DNA from: Alphaproteobacteria bacterium
GTDB lineage: Bacteria > Pseudomonadota > Alphaproteobacteria > Caulobacterales > Parvularculaceae
Direction of reading: 5' to 3'
Assembly (NCBI GenBank): GCA_030433215.1
Contig: JAUIMC010000003.1
Span: forward strand, 1 to 64,000
Length of the DNA stretch: 64,000 bases
Both the position numbers and the translations under genes were made by a program. Shown one piece after another: positions 53,518 through 60,948 of the stretch. A model generated the notes under the pieces. The model was not told the origin of the DNA, did not search any database, and saw only the letters and a program-made list of their open reading frames with translations. Each line of letters begins with the position of its first letter. Within the stretch, counting starts at the first letter, position 1.

Positions 53518-54234
53518 TTACCCGAGAATTTCACTGACCCATGGCGGCACGATCTCGCCAGCGGGCCCGTAGCGCACATCGGTGAACAGATGCGCGTTTT
53601 CCGAAGGCTCGAGATTGAGCTCCATGGCCGGAACGCCCAGCGCCCGCGCCTCCGCCACGAATCCGGCGGCGGGATAGACCGACCCCGAGGTGCCGATGGA
53701 GACGAACAGGTCCGCATTCGCAATGGCGTCGGCGGCTTCATCGAGATGGCGGGGCATTTCCCCGAACCACACCACATGGGGGCGCATGCCGCCCGCCTGC
53801 TTGCAGCGCTCGCAGGCCAGATCCAGAGAAAGCTCTGCCGCGCTTACCGTCACAGCGCCGCAATGGGCGCATTCCGATTTCAGCAATTCGCCATGCATGT
53901 GCAGGATATGTTGTGAGCCGCCGCGCTCATGGAGGTCGTCCACATTCTGGGTAATCAGCGTCAGTTTTCCGCCGCGCGCTTTAAGCCCGCGTTCGAGCTC
54001 AGCAAGCGCCTTGTGCGCGGCGTTGGGTTCAACGCCCGGCAGGGCGCGCCGACGCGCATTATAAAACTCATGCACCAGCGCCGGGTCGGCGGCGAAGCCC
54101 TCGGGCGTCGCCACCTGCCGGTAATCATATTTCGACCACACCCCGTCCTTGTCGCGGAAAGTCGCAACGCCCGATTCCGCCGACACGCCGGAACCTGTGA
54201 GAATGACGATGTTGTCTGCGCGCTTTCCCGTCAT
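53518..54234 (-). CDS. cobB: NAD-dependent protein deacylase (class III sirtuin)
   Basis: A 238-residue sirtuin. NAD site ILTGSGVSAESGVATFRD, TQNVDDLHERGG, catalytic His114 in LHMHGELLKSECAHC, zinc ligands Cys122/Cys125 with CERC further on, and MRPHVVWFGEMP. Tyr58 and Arg61 in HEFYNARRR are the pair that recognises succinyl- or malonyl-lysine in CobB and SIRT5, so desuccinylase activity is likely besides deacetylation. Overlaps the DUF1993 stop codon (ATGA). Confidence 0.94.
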   Translation of the reverse strand: MTGKRADNIVILTGSGVSAESGVATFRDKDGVWSKYDYRQVATPEGFAADPALVHEFYNARRRALPGVEPNAAHKALAELERGLKARGGKLTLITQNVDDLHERGGSQHILHMHGELLKSECAHCGAVTVSAAELSLDLACERCKQAGGMRPHVVWFGEMPRHLDEAADAIANADLFVSIGTSGSVYPAAGFVAEARALGVPAMELNLEPSENAHLFTDVRYGPAGEIVPPWVSEILG

Positions 54235-54758
54235 GCGTTCGGAATATACTCCCGCAGGCTGATGAGAAAGTCCTTCTTGCCGATATCGACGCCCAGATGC
54301 CGGAGAATAAGATAGGCCGTCATCACATGAAAATAGAGATTGGGCAGGATCCAGTTCTGCGCGAAGACAAGGCGCGGCAAGGTCACTTCCATGGGCCCCA
54401 TGGGCACAGTGACATTCGCTTCCGGATTGGCGTCGAGCGCGGCTTCATCCAGCTTCTTGATAATCATCTCGGCGCGGTCGATGCGCGCTTTCATTTCGGC
54501 AAAGCTGGTTTCGTCATCGGGAAAACTCGGAAGCTCCGCGCCTGCAAGCCGCGACAGGGCGCGCGCCGGGATTTCCGTTGCAAAGCGGATCTGCGTCGCC
54601 AGAGGAAACATATCGGGCGCCAGGCGCCAGTTGAGATAAACGCTCTCCTCGACGCCGGTCTCGGCGCAGCGCGCGGCGGCCTTGTCGAGAACGCCGTGCA
54701 GCGCCTCGAACATTTGCGAAACGGCGGCGATGGCGGAAGACGAAACAGTTATGGTCAT
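54231..54758 (-). CDS. DUF1993 family protein
   Basis: A 175-residue protein matching DUF1993 (DinB-like four-helix fold). Visible blocks: SQMFEALHGVLDKAAARCAE, LAPDMFPLATQIRFATEIPA, ARLAGAELPSFPDDETSF and LPNLYFHVMTAYLILRHLGVDIGKKDFL. The conserved His residues of DinB metal centres are only partly visible. Function unknown. Translationally coupled to the sirtuin. Confidence 0.9.
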   Translation of the reverse strand: MTITVSSSAIAAVSQMFEALHGVLDKAAARCAETGVEESVYLNWRLAPDMFPLATQIRFATEIPARALSRLAGAELPSFPDDETSFAEMKARIDRAEMIIKKLDEAALDANPEANVTVPMGPMEVTLPRLVFAQNWILPNLYFHVMTAYLILRHLGVDIGKKDFLISLREYIPNA

Positions 54759-54864
54759 GGGATCGCTTTCATGGATGTGAAACGCGCCGCTTGCGCGCGG
54801 CGCTAGTTTAAGCGATTACTGGCTTCGCCTTAAGCCGCAAGACCGCCCCGCGCGCGAACGTGAT

Positions 54865-55329
54865 ATGAAAACCATTCTCTTCGTCTGTCTCGGCAATATC
54901 TGCCGCTCTCCCGCGGCGGAAGGCACCTTGCGCGCCAAGGCGAAGGAACGCGGGCTCGAGCTTGCGATCGAATCCGCCGGCACCGGCGGCTGGCATGCAG
55001 GCGACCCGCCGGATGCGCGCATGATCAAGGCCGCCGCTCGGCGCGGCATCGACATTTCCCATCAGCGCGCGCGCCAGGTCGATCTCTCGGATTTCTACCA
55101 GTTCGATTATATTCTCGCCATGGATCTGTCGAACCACACGGATCTTCTGGAGCTCGCGCCGCCCAATCGCGAATGCGACATCCGCCTGTTTCTCGATTTC
55201 GCCGATTGCGAGGAGCGCGAAACGCCCGACCCCTATTATGGCGGCGGCGACGGCTTCGAGCGCGTGCTCGATCTCATCGATCTTGGCGCCGAAGGCTTTC
55301 TCGATCACCTCGAAGACGAAAGCGCGTAA
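54865..55329 (+). CDS. Low-molecular-weight protein-tyrosine phosphatase
   Basis: A 154-residue enzyme. The N-terminal P-loop ILFVCLGNICRSPAAEG (C8-x5-R14-S) and the catalytic Asp in DPYYGGGDGFERVLDLI identify the LMW-PTP family. Targets can be tyrosine kinases of exopolysaccharide synthesis, but none lie nearby. Its 3' end overlaps the convergent thpR gene by 25 bp. Confidence 0.94.
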   Translation: MKTILFVCLGNICRSPAAEGTLRAKAKERGLELAIESAGTGGWHAGDPPDARMIKAAARRGIDISHQRARQVDLSDFYQFDYILAMDLSNHTDLLELAPPNRECDIRLFLDFADCEERETPDPYYGGGDGFERVLDLIDLGAEGFLDHLEDESA

Positions 55330-55847
55330 CTCGCCTCAATGGCGTAATGGGCGCTGTCGCGCCCGAGCTCCGACGAATACAAATGAAACGCCTCCACCGG
55401 AAACGGCCCGCATGAAAACAGCCCATGCTGCGCGGCGTATCGCTCCGCGGCGTCCTGGCTGACATTTTTGAGATAAGCGAGCGTCACATGCGGCGTGAAT
55501 TTGCGTTTCTCCAGCGTGAAGCCGTCGCGGCGCAAGGCGGTTTCGACTTTCGCCTGGAGATGGTTGAGCGCCGGCGAGGCTTCGACGCCCGCCCACAGGG
55601 CATGCGGTTTCCTGTCGCCGAACACGCCAGCCCCGGAAAGGCGAATCTCGAAGGCCGGCGCCTCGATCCCGGCGAGGGAGTCGAGCGCGACGGAAAAGCC
55701 GTGCCGGTCCGCCTCGCCGATGAAAGCAAGAGTCAGGTGAAAATTCTCGGGCTTCACCCAGCGCGCGCCGTCAACGCCCGATTGCAGCACGGTGAGCGCG
55801 TCGGCGACGATTTCAGGAATTTCTAGCGCAACGAATAAGCGGGTCAT
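55305..55847 (-). CDS. thpR: RNA 2',3'-cyclic phosphodiesterase
   Basis: A 180-residue 2H-phosphoesterase. Both HxTx motifs are present: His37/Thr39 in NFHLTLAFIGE and His120/Thr122 in KFTPHVTLAYLK; the start MTRLFVALEIP is typical. It opens 2',3'-cyclic phosphates on RNA to 2'-phosphates. Its C-terminal codons overlap the phosphatase gene on the other strand. Confidence 0.94.
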   Translation of the reverse strand: MTRLFVALEIPEIVADALTVLQSGVDGARWVKPENFHLTLAFIGEADRHGFSVALDSLAGIEAPAFEIRLSGAGVFGDRKPHALWAGVEASPALNHLQAKVETALRRDGFTLEKRKFTPHVTLAYLKNVSQDAAERYAAQHGLFSCGPFPVEAFHLYSSELGRDSAHYAIEASYALSSSR

Positions 55848-55916
55848 GGAAAATCACAGTTTATATATTATGTGGCGTTTAGATAGGTTTGCATGACGCG
55901 GCAAGAAAGGGGCGCG

Positions 55917-56786
55917 ATGGCCGAGGGGAAACTCCTTTGTTTTGGCTATGGCTATACGGCGGGTTTTTTCGCGCGCCGCCTGCAAGACGCCGGCTGGCGC
56001 ATTACAGGCACCACGCGCTCGCCGGATAAAGCGGCGGCGCTTGCCGCTGACGGCGTCGAAGCGCTTGTCTGGGCGGGCGGCGAGATTGATCCCGCCTGGC
56101 TCGACGGCGCAACGGCGGTGCTGATTTCAACGCCGCCAGATGACGAAGGCTGCCCGGCCTTTCGCGCGGCGGCGGACCTGATCGCTGAGCGCAAAAACCA
56201 GATTCAATGGATCGGCTATCTCTCCACCAATGGCGTCTATGGCGATCATGACGGCGCCTGGGTCACGGAGGACAGCAAGCTATGCGCGACCTCCCCGCGC
56301 GCAAAGCGGCGCATCAAGGCGGAAAACCAGTGGCGCGATTTTGCACGCCAGCGCGGCCTGCCGCTGATCGTCTTCCGCCTGCCGGGCATTTACGGGCCCG
56401 GCCGCTCGGCCATCGACACGGTCCGCGAGGGCAAGGCCAGGCGCGTCTACAAGGAAAGCCAGGTCTTCTCGCGGATGCATGTCGCGGACATTGCAAAGAC
56501 GCTGGAGGCGAGCATGGCGCGCCCACGCCTGCACGACGTCTATAATCTCGCCGATGACGAGCCGGCGCCGCCCCAGGACGTCATCGAATACGCCTGCACG
56601 CTGCTCGGCGTCGAACCGCCGCCGCTGACGCCCATCGAAGAGGCCGGCCTGTCCGACATGGCGAAAAGTTTTTATGCGGACAACAAGCGGGTCTCCAACC
56701 AGCGCCTGAAAGAAGCGCTTGGCGTGACGCTCGACTACCCGACTTACCGCGACGGCCTCGACGCCATCGCCCGAGAACTGCCCTAA
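55917..56786 (+). CDS. NAD(P)-dependent epimerase/reductase-like protein (YeeZ type)
   Basis: I choose the ATG at 55917 (MAEGKLLCFGYGYTAGF; AAGGGG upstream) over one at 55893, giving 289 residues. The Rossmann motif is LLCFGYGYTAGFFARRL, followed by GTTRSPDKAA; later VFRLPGIYGPGRSAIDT and RMHVADIAKTLEASM, and DVYNLADDEPAPPQDVIEYA. The Tyr-x3-Lys of SDRs is not obvious in the usual place (YLSTNGVYGDHD), as in other YeeZ-like members. Substrate unknown. Its stop overlaps the convergent gene by four bases. Confidence 0.87.
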   Translation: MAEGKLLCFGYGYTAGFFARRLQDAGWRITGTTRSPDKAAALAADGVEALVWAGGEIDPAWLDGATAVLISTPPDDEGCPAFRAAADLIAERKNQIQWIGYLSTNGVYGDHDGAWVTEDSKLCATSPRAKRRIKAENQWRDFARQRGLPLIVFRLPGIYGPGRSAIDTVREGKARRVYKESQVFSRMHVADIAKTLEASMARPRLHDVYNLADDEPAPPQDVIEYACTLLGVEPPPLTPIEEAGLSDMAKSFYADNKRVSNQRLKEALGVTLDYPTYRDGLDAIARELP

Positions 56787-57208
56787 TATTCGTAAAAGGG
56801 ATCTTCCTCAGGCTTTTCGAACCAGTTGTGGATCGCCACGATCTTGCAGATTTTTCCCGACCCGGCATTGCCGGAAAAGGTGATGTCGTCGCCGACGCCG
56901 ACGCATCCGTCTTCGCCGCCGCTTACCGTTGACGCGAACATCAAGGTCATGACCGTGCATTCGCCGGACAGGTGCAAAAACGCCTGCCCGCCCTCAGTGG
57001 TCGCGACGATGACCATATTGTCCTTGGAATCGTAAGTCTCGGAAACCAGCGGATCGGCGAGGCATACCCTGTCGAGCGGTTCACCCATCTGTTTGTTGCT
57101 CATTTCATAATTTTCCGCCGAAGGCTGCGCTTCGGCGGTTACTGATGTGAGTGCATAAACTGAACTGGCTGCAATAAACGACGCAGCAACTAAAATCGTC
57201 TTTTTCAT
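56783..57208 (-). CDS. Secreted DUF6491-like protein A
   Basis: A 141-residue exported protein with a signal peptide (MKKTILVAASFIAASSVYALTS). The mature part contains DRVCLADPLVSET, VIVATTEGGQAFLHLSGEC, a GGEDGCVGVGDDITFSG stretch and GKICKIVAIHNWFE: four cysteines in a spacing shared with the next gene, so the two are paralogues. The pattern resembles DUF6491, a small Cys-containing beta-rich exported family of unknown role. Each gene has its own start and the two are separated by 173 bp. Confidence 0.7.
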   Translation of the reverse strand: MKKTILVAASFIAASSVYALTSVTAEAQPSAENYEMSNKQMGEPLDRVCLADPLVSETYDSKDNMVIVATTEGGQAFLHLSGECTVMTLMFASTVSGGEDGCVGVGDDITFSGNAGSGKICKIVAIHNWFEKPEEDPFYEY

Positions 57209-57324
57209 GAGAAGCGTCCGGTTTTCTCATCCATGGCGGCGCATTTTTTACGCACACGGAGAGTGTCGTCTTGATACGCCAGATCACGTCCATAGCAAAA
57301 CGATCCGTACACTTGCATAGCGAA

Positions 57325-57348
57325 GCCCCGCCCTGATACGGGCGGGGC
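57325..57348 (-). terminator. GC-rich hairpin after the second DUF6491-like gene
   Basis: A perfect 9-bp stem GCCCCGCCC / GGGCGGGGC around a 6-nt loop, 34 bp after the stop of the 57382-57810 gene. A T-tract is lacking on the minus strand, so it may be a weak terminator or a 3' stabilising hairpin. Confidence 0.45.
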
Positions 57349-57381
57349 CTTGCAATTCGTACGAATGTTGCGCTGCGGCGC

Positions 57382-57810
57382 CTATTCGGAGTCTTCGGTC
57401 TCCTCGGCCGCGTCCTCGTCCCACTTATAAATAGCCGAGATCGTGCAGCGGCGGGTGAAGCCGGGCGTATCCTCAACGATGATGACGTCGCCGCGCGTGA
57501 CGCAGCCGCCGGCCGGGCGGCTGTCAATGCCGATCGACAAGGCGGAGCGGAACAGGTTTTCGCGGCAGCCGCCCACCAATTCGGCCTTGTACCAATCATT
57601 GACGCTGCGCTGGAGCAGGACGGCGTTATCCTCGCCTTTCAGGCTGCGCCAGCCATTGATGGAGCCGGCGAAGCAGATGCGGTCGACCTTTTCGCCGATG
57701 CGCGGATCGGGACCGTCATTCTCGCCCTTGTCTTGCCCGGCGAACGCGGCCCCGCTCATGATCGCGGCGCCGAGCCCGGCGGCTGCGATCAGCGGCAGAA
57801 ATGTTTTCAT
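57382..57810 (-). CDS. Secreted DUF6491-like protein B
   Basis: From the ATG at 57810 the product has 142 residues: signal peptide MKTFLPLIAAAGLGAAIMSG to AAFA, then VDRICFAGSINGWRSLKGED, WYKAELVGGCRENLFRSAL, GGCVTRGDVIIVEDTPGF and RRCTISAIYKWDED. The four cysteines align with those of the upstream-coordinate paralogue (56783-57208). Composition is acidic at the C-terminus. No function known; the duplication suggests a useful envelope role. Confidence 0.72.
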   Translation of the reverse strand: MKTFLPLIAAAGLGAAIMSGAAFAGQDKGENDGPDPRIGEKVDRICFAGSINGWRSLKGEDNAVLLQRSVNDWYKAELVGGCRENLFRSALSIGIDSRPAGGCVTRGDVIIVEDTPGFTRRCTISAIYKWDEDAAEETEDSE

Positions 57811-57916
57811 GGAATCCTCCACTTGTCGCGCCCAGCGGAGAAAAAGGTAACATAAGAAAACGCGCGGCGGCGCCACACATTCACGCGATCAGGGGCACAC
57901 GCTCAGAGGCGCGCGA

Positions 57917-58342
57917 TCAAGACGCGACGCTGTCGGGATAAGACACGCGGTAAAAGGACTTCAGCAATGTGAAAACCTCTTCGCCGCGGCTGTGACGGCG
58001 GAGATCGTCGAGAGAGGAGAGCGTCAGGTCGAAGGCGCCCGCCGGCGCCTCGGCGTGCTCTATGGTTCTCGCGCCCATGGACCAGTTGGGAAAATTCCGC
58101 CGGTCGATCGGCGCGCGATAAAGCTCCATGATGAGCTTGTGCCGCCGGTCGTTGCTGATTCGCGCAAAAGTTGCGTCCAGCGCCTCTTTGGGCCCTTCCA
58201 GCGCCTGGATGAAATTGCCCTCGGCGAACAGAAGCAGCCCTGTAAGGCCATTTTGGGCGTTGTTGCGGCGCGAAGCCGCGAGAATGTCGTCCAGCCTCGG
58301 TGCGGTTGTGGTCGCCGCGCTGGCATATACGAGCGTTTCCAT
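57917..58342 (-). CDS. BLUF domain blue-light photoreceptor
   Basis: A 141-residue single-domain BLUF protein binding FAD. The key residues are all present: Tyr6 (LVYASAA), Asn31 in NAQNGLTGLLLF, Gln46 in NFIQALEGP, and Trp87/Met89 in FPNWSMGAR; spacing matches AppA (Tyr21, Asn45, Gln63, Trp104, Met106) within two residues. The C-terminal ~45 residues are helical (LSSLDDLRRHSRGEEVFTLL) and may carry the output contact. No EAL or cyclase partner lies adjacent. It diverges from ahcY across 190 bp. Confidence 0.93.
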   Translation of the reverse strand: METLVYASAATTTAPRLDDILAASRRNNAQNGLTGLLLFAEGNFIQALEGPKEALDATFARISNDRRHKLIMELYRAPIDRRNFPNWSMGARTIEHAEAPAGAFDLTLSSLDDLRRHSRGEEVFTLLKSFYRVSYPDSVAS

Positions 58343-58532
58343 GGCTCGCGCTCCTTTGATGTCCTCCCGCCCCTGAAAAAAAGACTACAAAACAACTATT
58401 TACAATTTCTTTACGAAGATTTTCCCGCGATAGGGGGAAGTCACATAAAGAAATCCTTATATGCCCTTGGCGCCGCCCGGGGGGCCTGTTATAGCCCGCC
58501 TCACATATTTTCAGCAGATCAGGGAAACACCT

Positions 58533-59939
58533 ATGACCGCGCCCGCGCATCACGATTATCACGTCAAAGACATTAACCTGGCCGAATTCGGCAACCGCGA
58601 AATCGAAATCGCCGAGACCGAAATGCCCGGCCTCATGGCGACCCGCGAAGAGTATGGCAAAAGCCAGCCGCTGAAAGGCGCGCGCATCGCCGGCTCGCTG
58701 CACATGACCATTCAGACCGCCGTTCTGATCCAGACCCTCGAAGCGCTCGGCGCCGAGGTCCGCTGGTGCTCGTGCAACATCTATTCGACCCAGGACCACG
58801 CCGCGGCGGCGATCGCCGCCAACGGCACGCCGGTCTTCGCCTTCAAAGGCGAAACCCTTGAGGAATACTGGGACCTCGCCGACAAGATTTTCGAGTGGCC
58901 CAATGGCGAAACCGCCAACATGATCCTCGATGACGGCGGCGACGCGACGCTCCTGATCCTTCTCGGCGCCGACGCCGAAAAAGATCCGTCGCTCCTTGAG
59001 AACCCGTCCAACGAAGAAGAAAAGGCGCTGTTCTCCACGATCAAACGCCGCCTCGACGCTCAACCGGGTTGGTATTCGAAGGTGAAAGCCAACATCAAAG
59101 GCGTTTCGGAAGAAACGACCACCGGCGTCCTGCGTCTTTATCAGCGCCAGAAAAAAGGCCAGCTCCCCTTCCCGGCGATCAACGTCAACGACTCGGTCAC
59201 CAAGTCGAAATTCGACAACAAATATGGCTGTAAAGAATCGCTGGTCGACGGCATCCGCCGCGGCACCGACGTGATGATGGCCGGCAAGGTCGCGCTCGTC
59301 GCCGGTTACGGCGATGTGGGCAAAGGCTCCGCCGCGTCGCTCGCCGGCGCCGGCGCGCGCGTAATGGTCACCGAGATCGACCCGATCTGCGCCCTGCAGG
59401 CCGCCATGGACGGCTTTGAAGTCGTCACCATGGAAGAAGGCTGCCCGCGCGCCGACATCGTCATCACCTCGACCGGCAACAAGGACGTTCTGACCGTCGA
59501 TCACATGCGCATGCTCAAAGACATGGCGATCGTCGGCAATATCGGCCACTTCGACAACGAGATTCAGGTCGAGGGCCTCAAGAACTACAAATGGGTCAAC
59601 ATCAAGGACCAGGTCGACCTGATCGAGTTCCCGGACGGCAAGCGCATGCTGCTTCTTTCCCAGGGCCGTCTTCTGAACCTCGGCAACGCCACCGGCCACC
59701 CGAGCTTCGTGATGTCCGCGTCCTTCACCAACCAGACGCTGGCGCAGATCGAACTGTGGACCAAAGGCGAGCAGTACAAGAACGAGGTCTACATCCTGCC
59801 GAAGCATCTCGACGAGAAGGTCGCGCAGCTTCACCTCGACAAGATCGGCGCGAAGCTCACCCAGCTTTCCGAAGAGCAGGCCGATTATATCGGCGTGCCG
59901 GTCAAGGGCCCGTACAAGTCCGACCACTACCGCTACTAG
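58533..59939 (+). CDS. ahcY: Adenosylhomocysteinase
   Basis: Hydrolyses S-adenosylhomocysteine to adenosine and homocysteine, closing the methyl cycle. The ATG at 58533 (AGGGAA upstream) gives 468 residues, the normal proteobacterial length with the ~40-residue insertion; the 24 codons before it are non-coding. Markers: [39 protein letters not shown] motif [31 protein letters not shown] and the C-terminal [10 protein letters not shown] with catalytic Lys/Tyr. A strong terminator follows. Confidence 0.98.
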   Translation: MTAPAHHDYHVKDINLAEFGNREIEIAETEMPGLMATREEYGKSQPLKGARIAGSLHMTIQTAVLIQTLEALGAEVRWCSCNIYSTQDHAAAAIAANGTPVFAFKGETLEEYWDLADKIFEWPNGETANMILDDGGDATLLILLGADAEKDPSLLENPSNEEEKALFSTIKRRLDAQPGWYSKVKANIKGVSEETTTGVLRLYQRQKKGQLPFPAINVNDSVTKSKFDNKYGCKESLVDGIRRGTDVMMAGKVALVAGYGDVGKGSAASLAGAGARVMVTEIDPICALQAAMDGFEVVTMEEGCPRADIVITSTGNKDVLTVDHMRMLKDMAIVGNIGHFDNEIQVEGLKNYKWVNIKDQVDLIEFPDGKRMLLLSQGRLLNLGNATGHPSFVMSASFTNQTLAQIELWTKGEQYKNEVYILPKHLDEKVAQLHLDKIGAKLTQLSEEQADYIGVPVKGPYKSDHYRY

Positions 59940-59966
59940 TCGGCGCTCTTTAAAGACGCGTTTGAA

Positions 59967-59995
59967 AAGGCCGCCCTTCGGGGCGGCCTTTTTTT
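59967..59995 (+). terminator. Rho-independent terminator of ahcY
   Basis: A perfect 10-bp stem AAGGCCGCCC / GGGCGGCCTT closed by a TTCG tetraloop and followed by TTTTT. It starts 28 bp after the ahcY stop codon. Confidence 0.93.
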
Positions 59996-60016
59996 CGGCG
60001 CACGCCGAGCAGGCTT

Positions 60017-60057
60017 GCTACATATGTCGCAATAAGCTACTGTGCGACTTATGTAGC
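60017..60057. repeat. Long inverted repeat between ahcY terminator and TonB-like gene
   Basis: GCTACATATGTCGCA (60017-60031) pairs with TGCGACTTATGTAGC (60043-60057) at 14 of 15 positions, with an 11-bp spacer that itself contains AGCTAC. No T-run follows, so it is not an intrinsic terminator. It may be an operator for the 60168 gene or a structured RNA element. Confidence 0.6.
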
Positions 60058-60131
60058 ACTTATTTAGCACGGAGCGTGACGTTAGGCGCGCGCAGGCTCC
60101 GGCGTTCCGGCCTTAGCGCCTTTTCAGACCC

Positions 60132-60146
60132 GGCTCAGACTGAGCC
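60132..60146. repeat. Perfect 15-bp palindrome before the TonB-like gene
   Basis: GGCTCAG-A-CTGAGCC lies 21 bp upstream of the start codon and just before the Shine-Dalgarno (AAAGGA). In RNA it would be a small hairpin next to the ribosome-binding site; as DNA it could be an operator. Confidence 0.5.
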
Positions 60147-60167
60147 AGAACATGAAAGGAATGCGCT

Positions 60168-60737
60168 ATGTTTTTGTTTCGATGGGCCCTTGGGCTCCCT
60201 TTTGCAGCCCTTGTCACACTCGGCCTGTTTTTCATGATGGCGGAGCTCATCAGGGAAAAGGGCCGCGAATACCCCCCTTCCAAACCGTCGATCGATCTCA
60301 AAATCACCCCGGAGAAGAAGATGAGCGATCCTGAAACGATGGAACCGCCAAGCAAGACCATCCCTGAAAAAATGCCGCCGACAGATATCAGGTTTCCGCC
60401 CCTCGACGGGCCCGAACGCGGCCCCGCGCCCGCCCCGGGACCGACGGAAATCGAGCGCATCCCCCCGGTCGCGCAAAGAACGCCGGGCGCCGTCGTCAGA
60501 TTTCCGCCGCCCTATCCCGAAAACTGCCGCTCGCGCAGCGTCGAAGGCGTGGTGATCGTCGAATTCGACGTGACGCCCGAGGGCAATGTGGTCAATCCGA
60601 GGATCGTCGACAGTGCAAACCGCTGTTTCGACCGCACCGTCATCAAGACGGTCTCGGGCTGGAAATATCCGCCGGCTTCGGGCGGCGGCATGCGCTACGG
60701 GCTTGTTGAACAATTCAATTTCCAGCTCGAAGGCTGA
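60168..60737 (+). CDS. TonB family energy-transducer-like protein
   Basis: A 189-residue protein from an ATG 7 bp after AAAGGA. One N-terminal membrane helix (FRWALGLPFAALVTLGLFFMM), a proline-rich periplasmic spacer (~45-110, many KPS, PPS, PPL, PAPAPGP units) and a TonB C-terminal domain: PPPYPENCRSRSVEGVVIVEF, VTPEGNVVNPRIVDS, CFDRTVIKTVSGWKYPPA. The order is that of TonB itself. Two Cys at the same positions as in the RodZ-like protein at 29764 (YPxxC and xCFD) suggest a disulfide. No ExbB/ExbD genes are adjacent. Confidence 0.82.
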   Translation: MFLFRWALGLPFAALVTLGLFFMMAELIREKGREYPPSKPSIDLKITPEKKMSDPETMEPPSKTIPEKMPPTDIRFPPLDGPERGPAPAPGPTEIERIPPVAQRTPGAVVRFPPPYPENCRSRSVEGVVIVEFDVTPEGNVVNPRIVDSANRCFDRTVIKTVSGWKYPPASGGGMRYGLVEQFNFQLEG

Positions 60738-60948
60738 CCCGCGCCGTGAGCGCCGACAGGGCCGCCGCCTGTTGAAAACTTCATCTTCGCAGCGGCCCGA
60801 ACGCCCCCTTTTGCCCTAGCGACGCCAAACGAACACAGTACATATTGTGCGCTTTAACGCTGGCGACGCAAAATATCGCGAATCTGGTACAAGATTGCGA
60901 TAAGGGGAGAACCCGCCGCGTCCGGCCGGCGCGAATAAGGGCCGCAGC

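Noticed and set aside
58380-58532. SAH or SAM riboswitch upstream of ahcY
   Set aside because: I looked for the paired elements expected of a SAH or SAM-type aptamer in the 150-bp leader and could not find a convincing match; only a weak ATAAAG/CCTTAT repeat at 58445-58460 is present. A covariance-model search would settle it.
57903-59927. A 674-codon minus-strand frame across ahcY and into the BLUF gene
   Set aside because: It lies antisense to the intact ahcY and out of frame with the BLUF gene; composition is that of antisense shadow.
60880-60884. GANTC (CcrM) methylation site before the DivL-like gene
   Set aside because: One GAATC is expected by chance about every 256 bp, so a single copy is not evidence of cell-cycle control.
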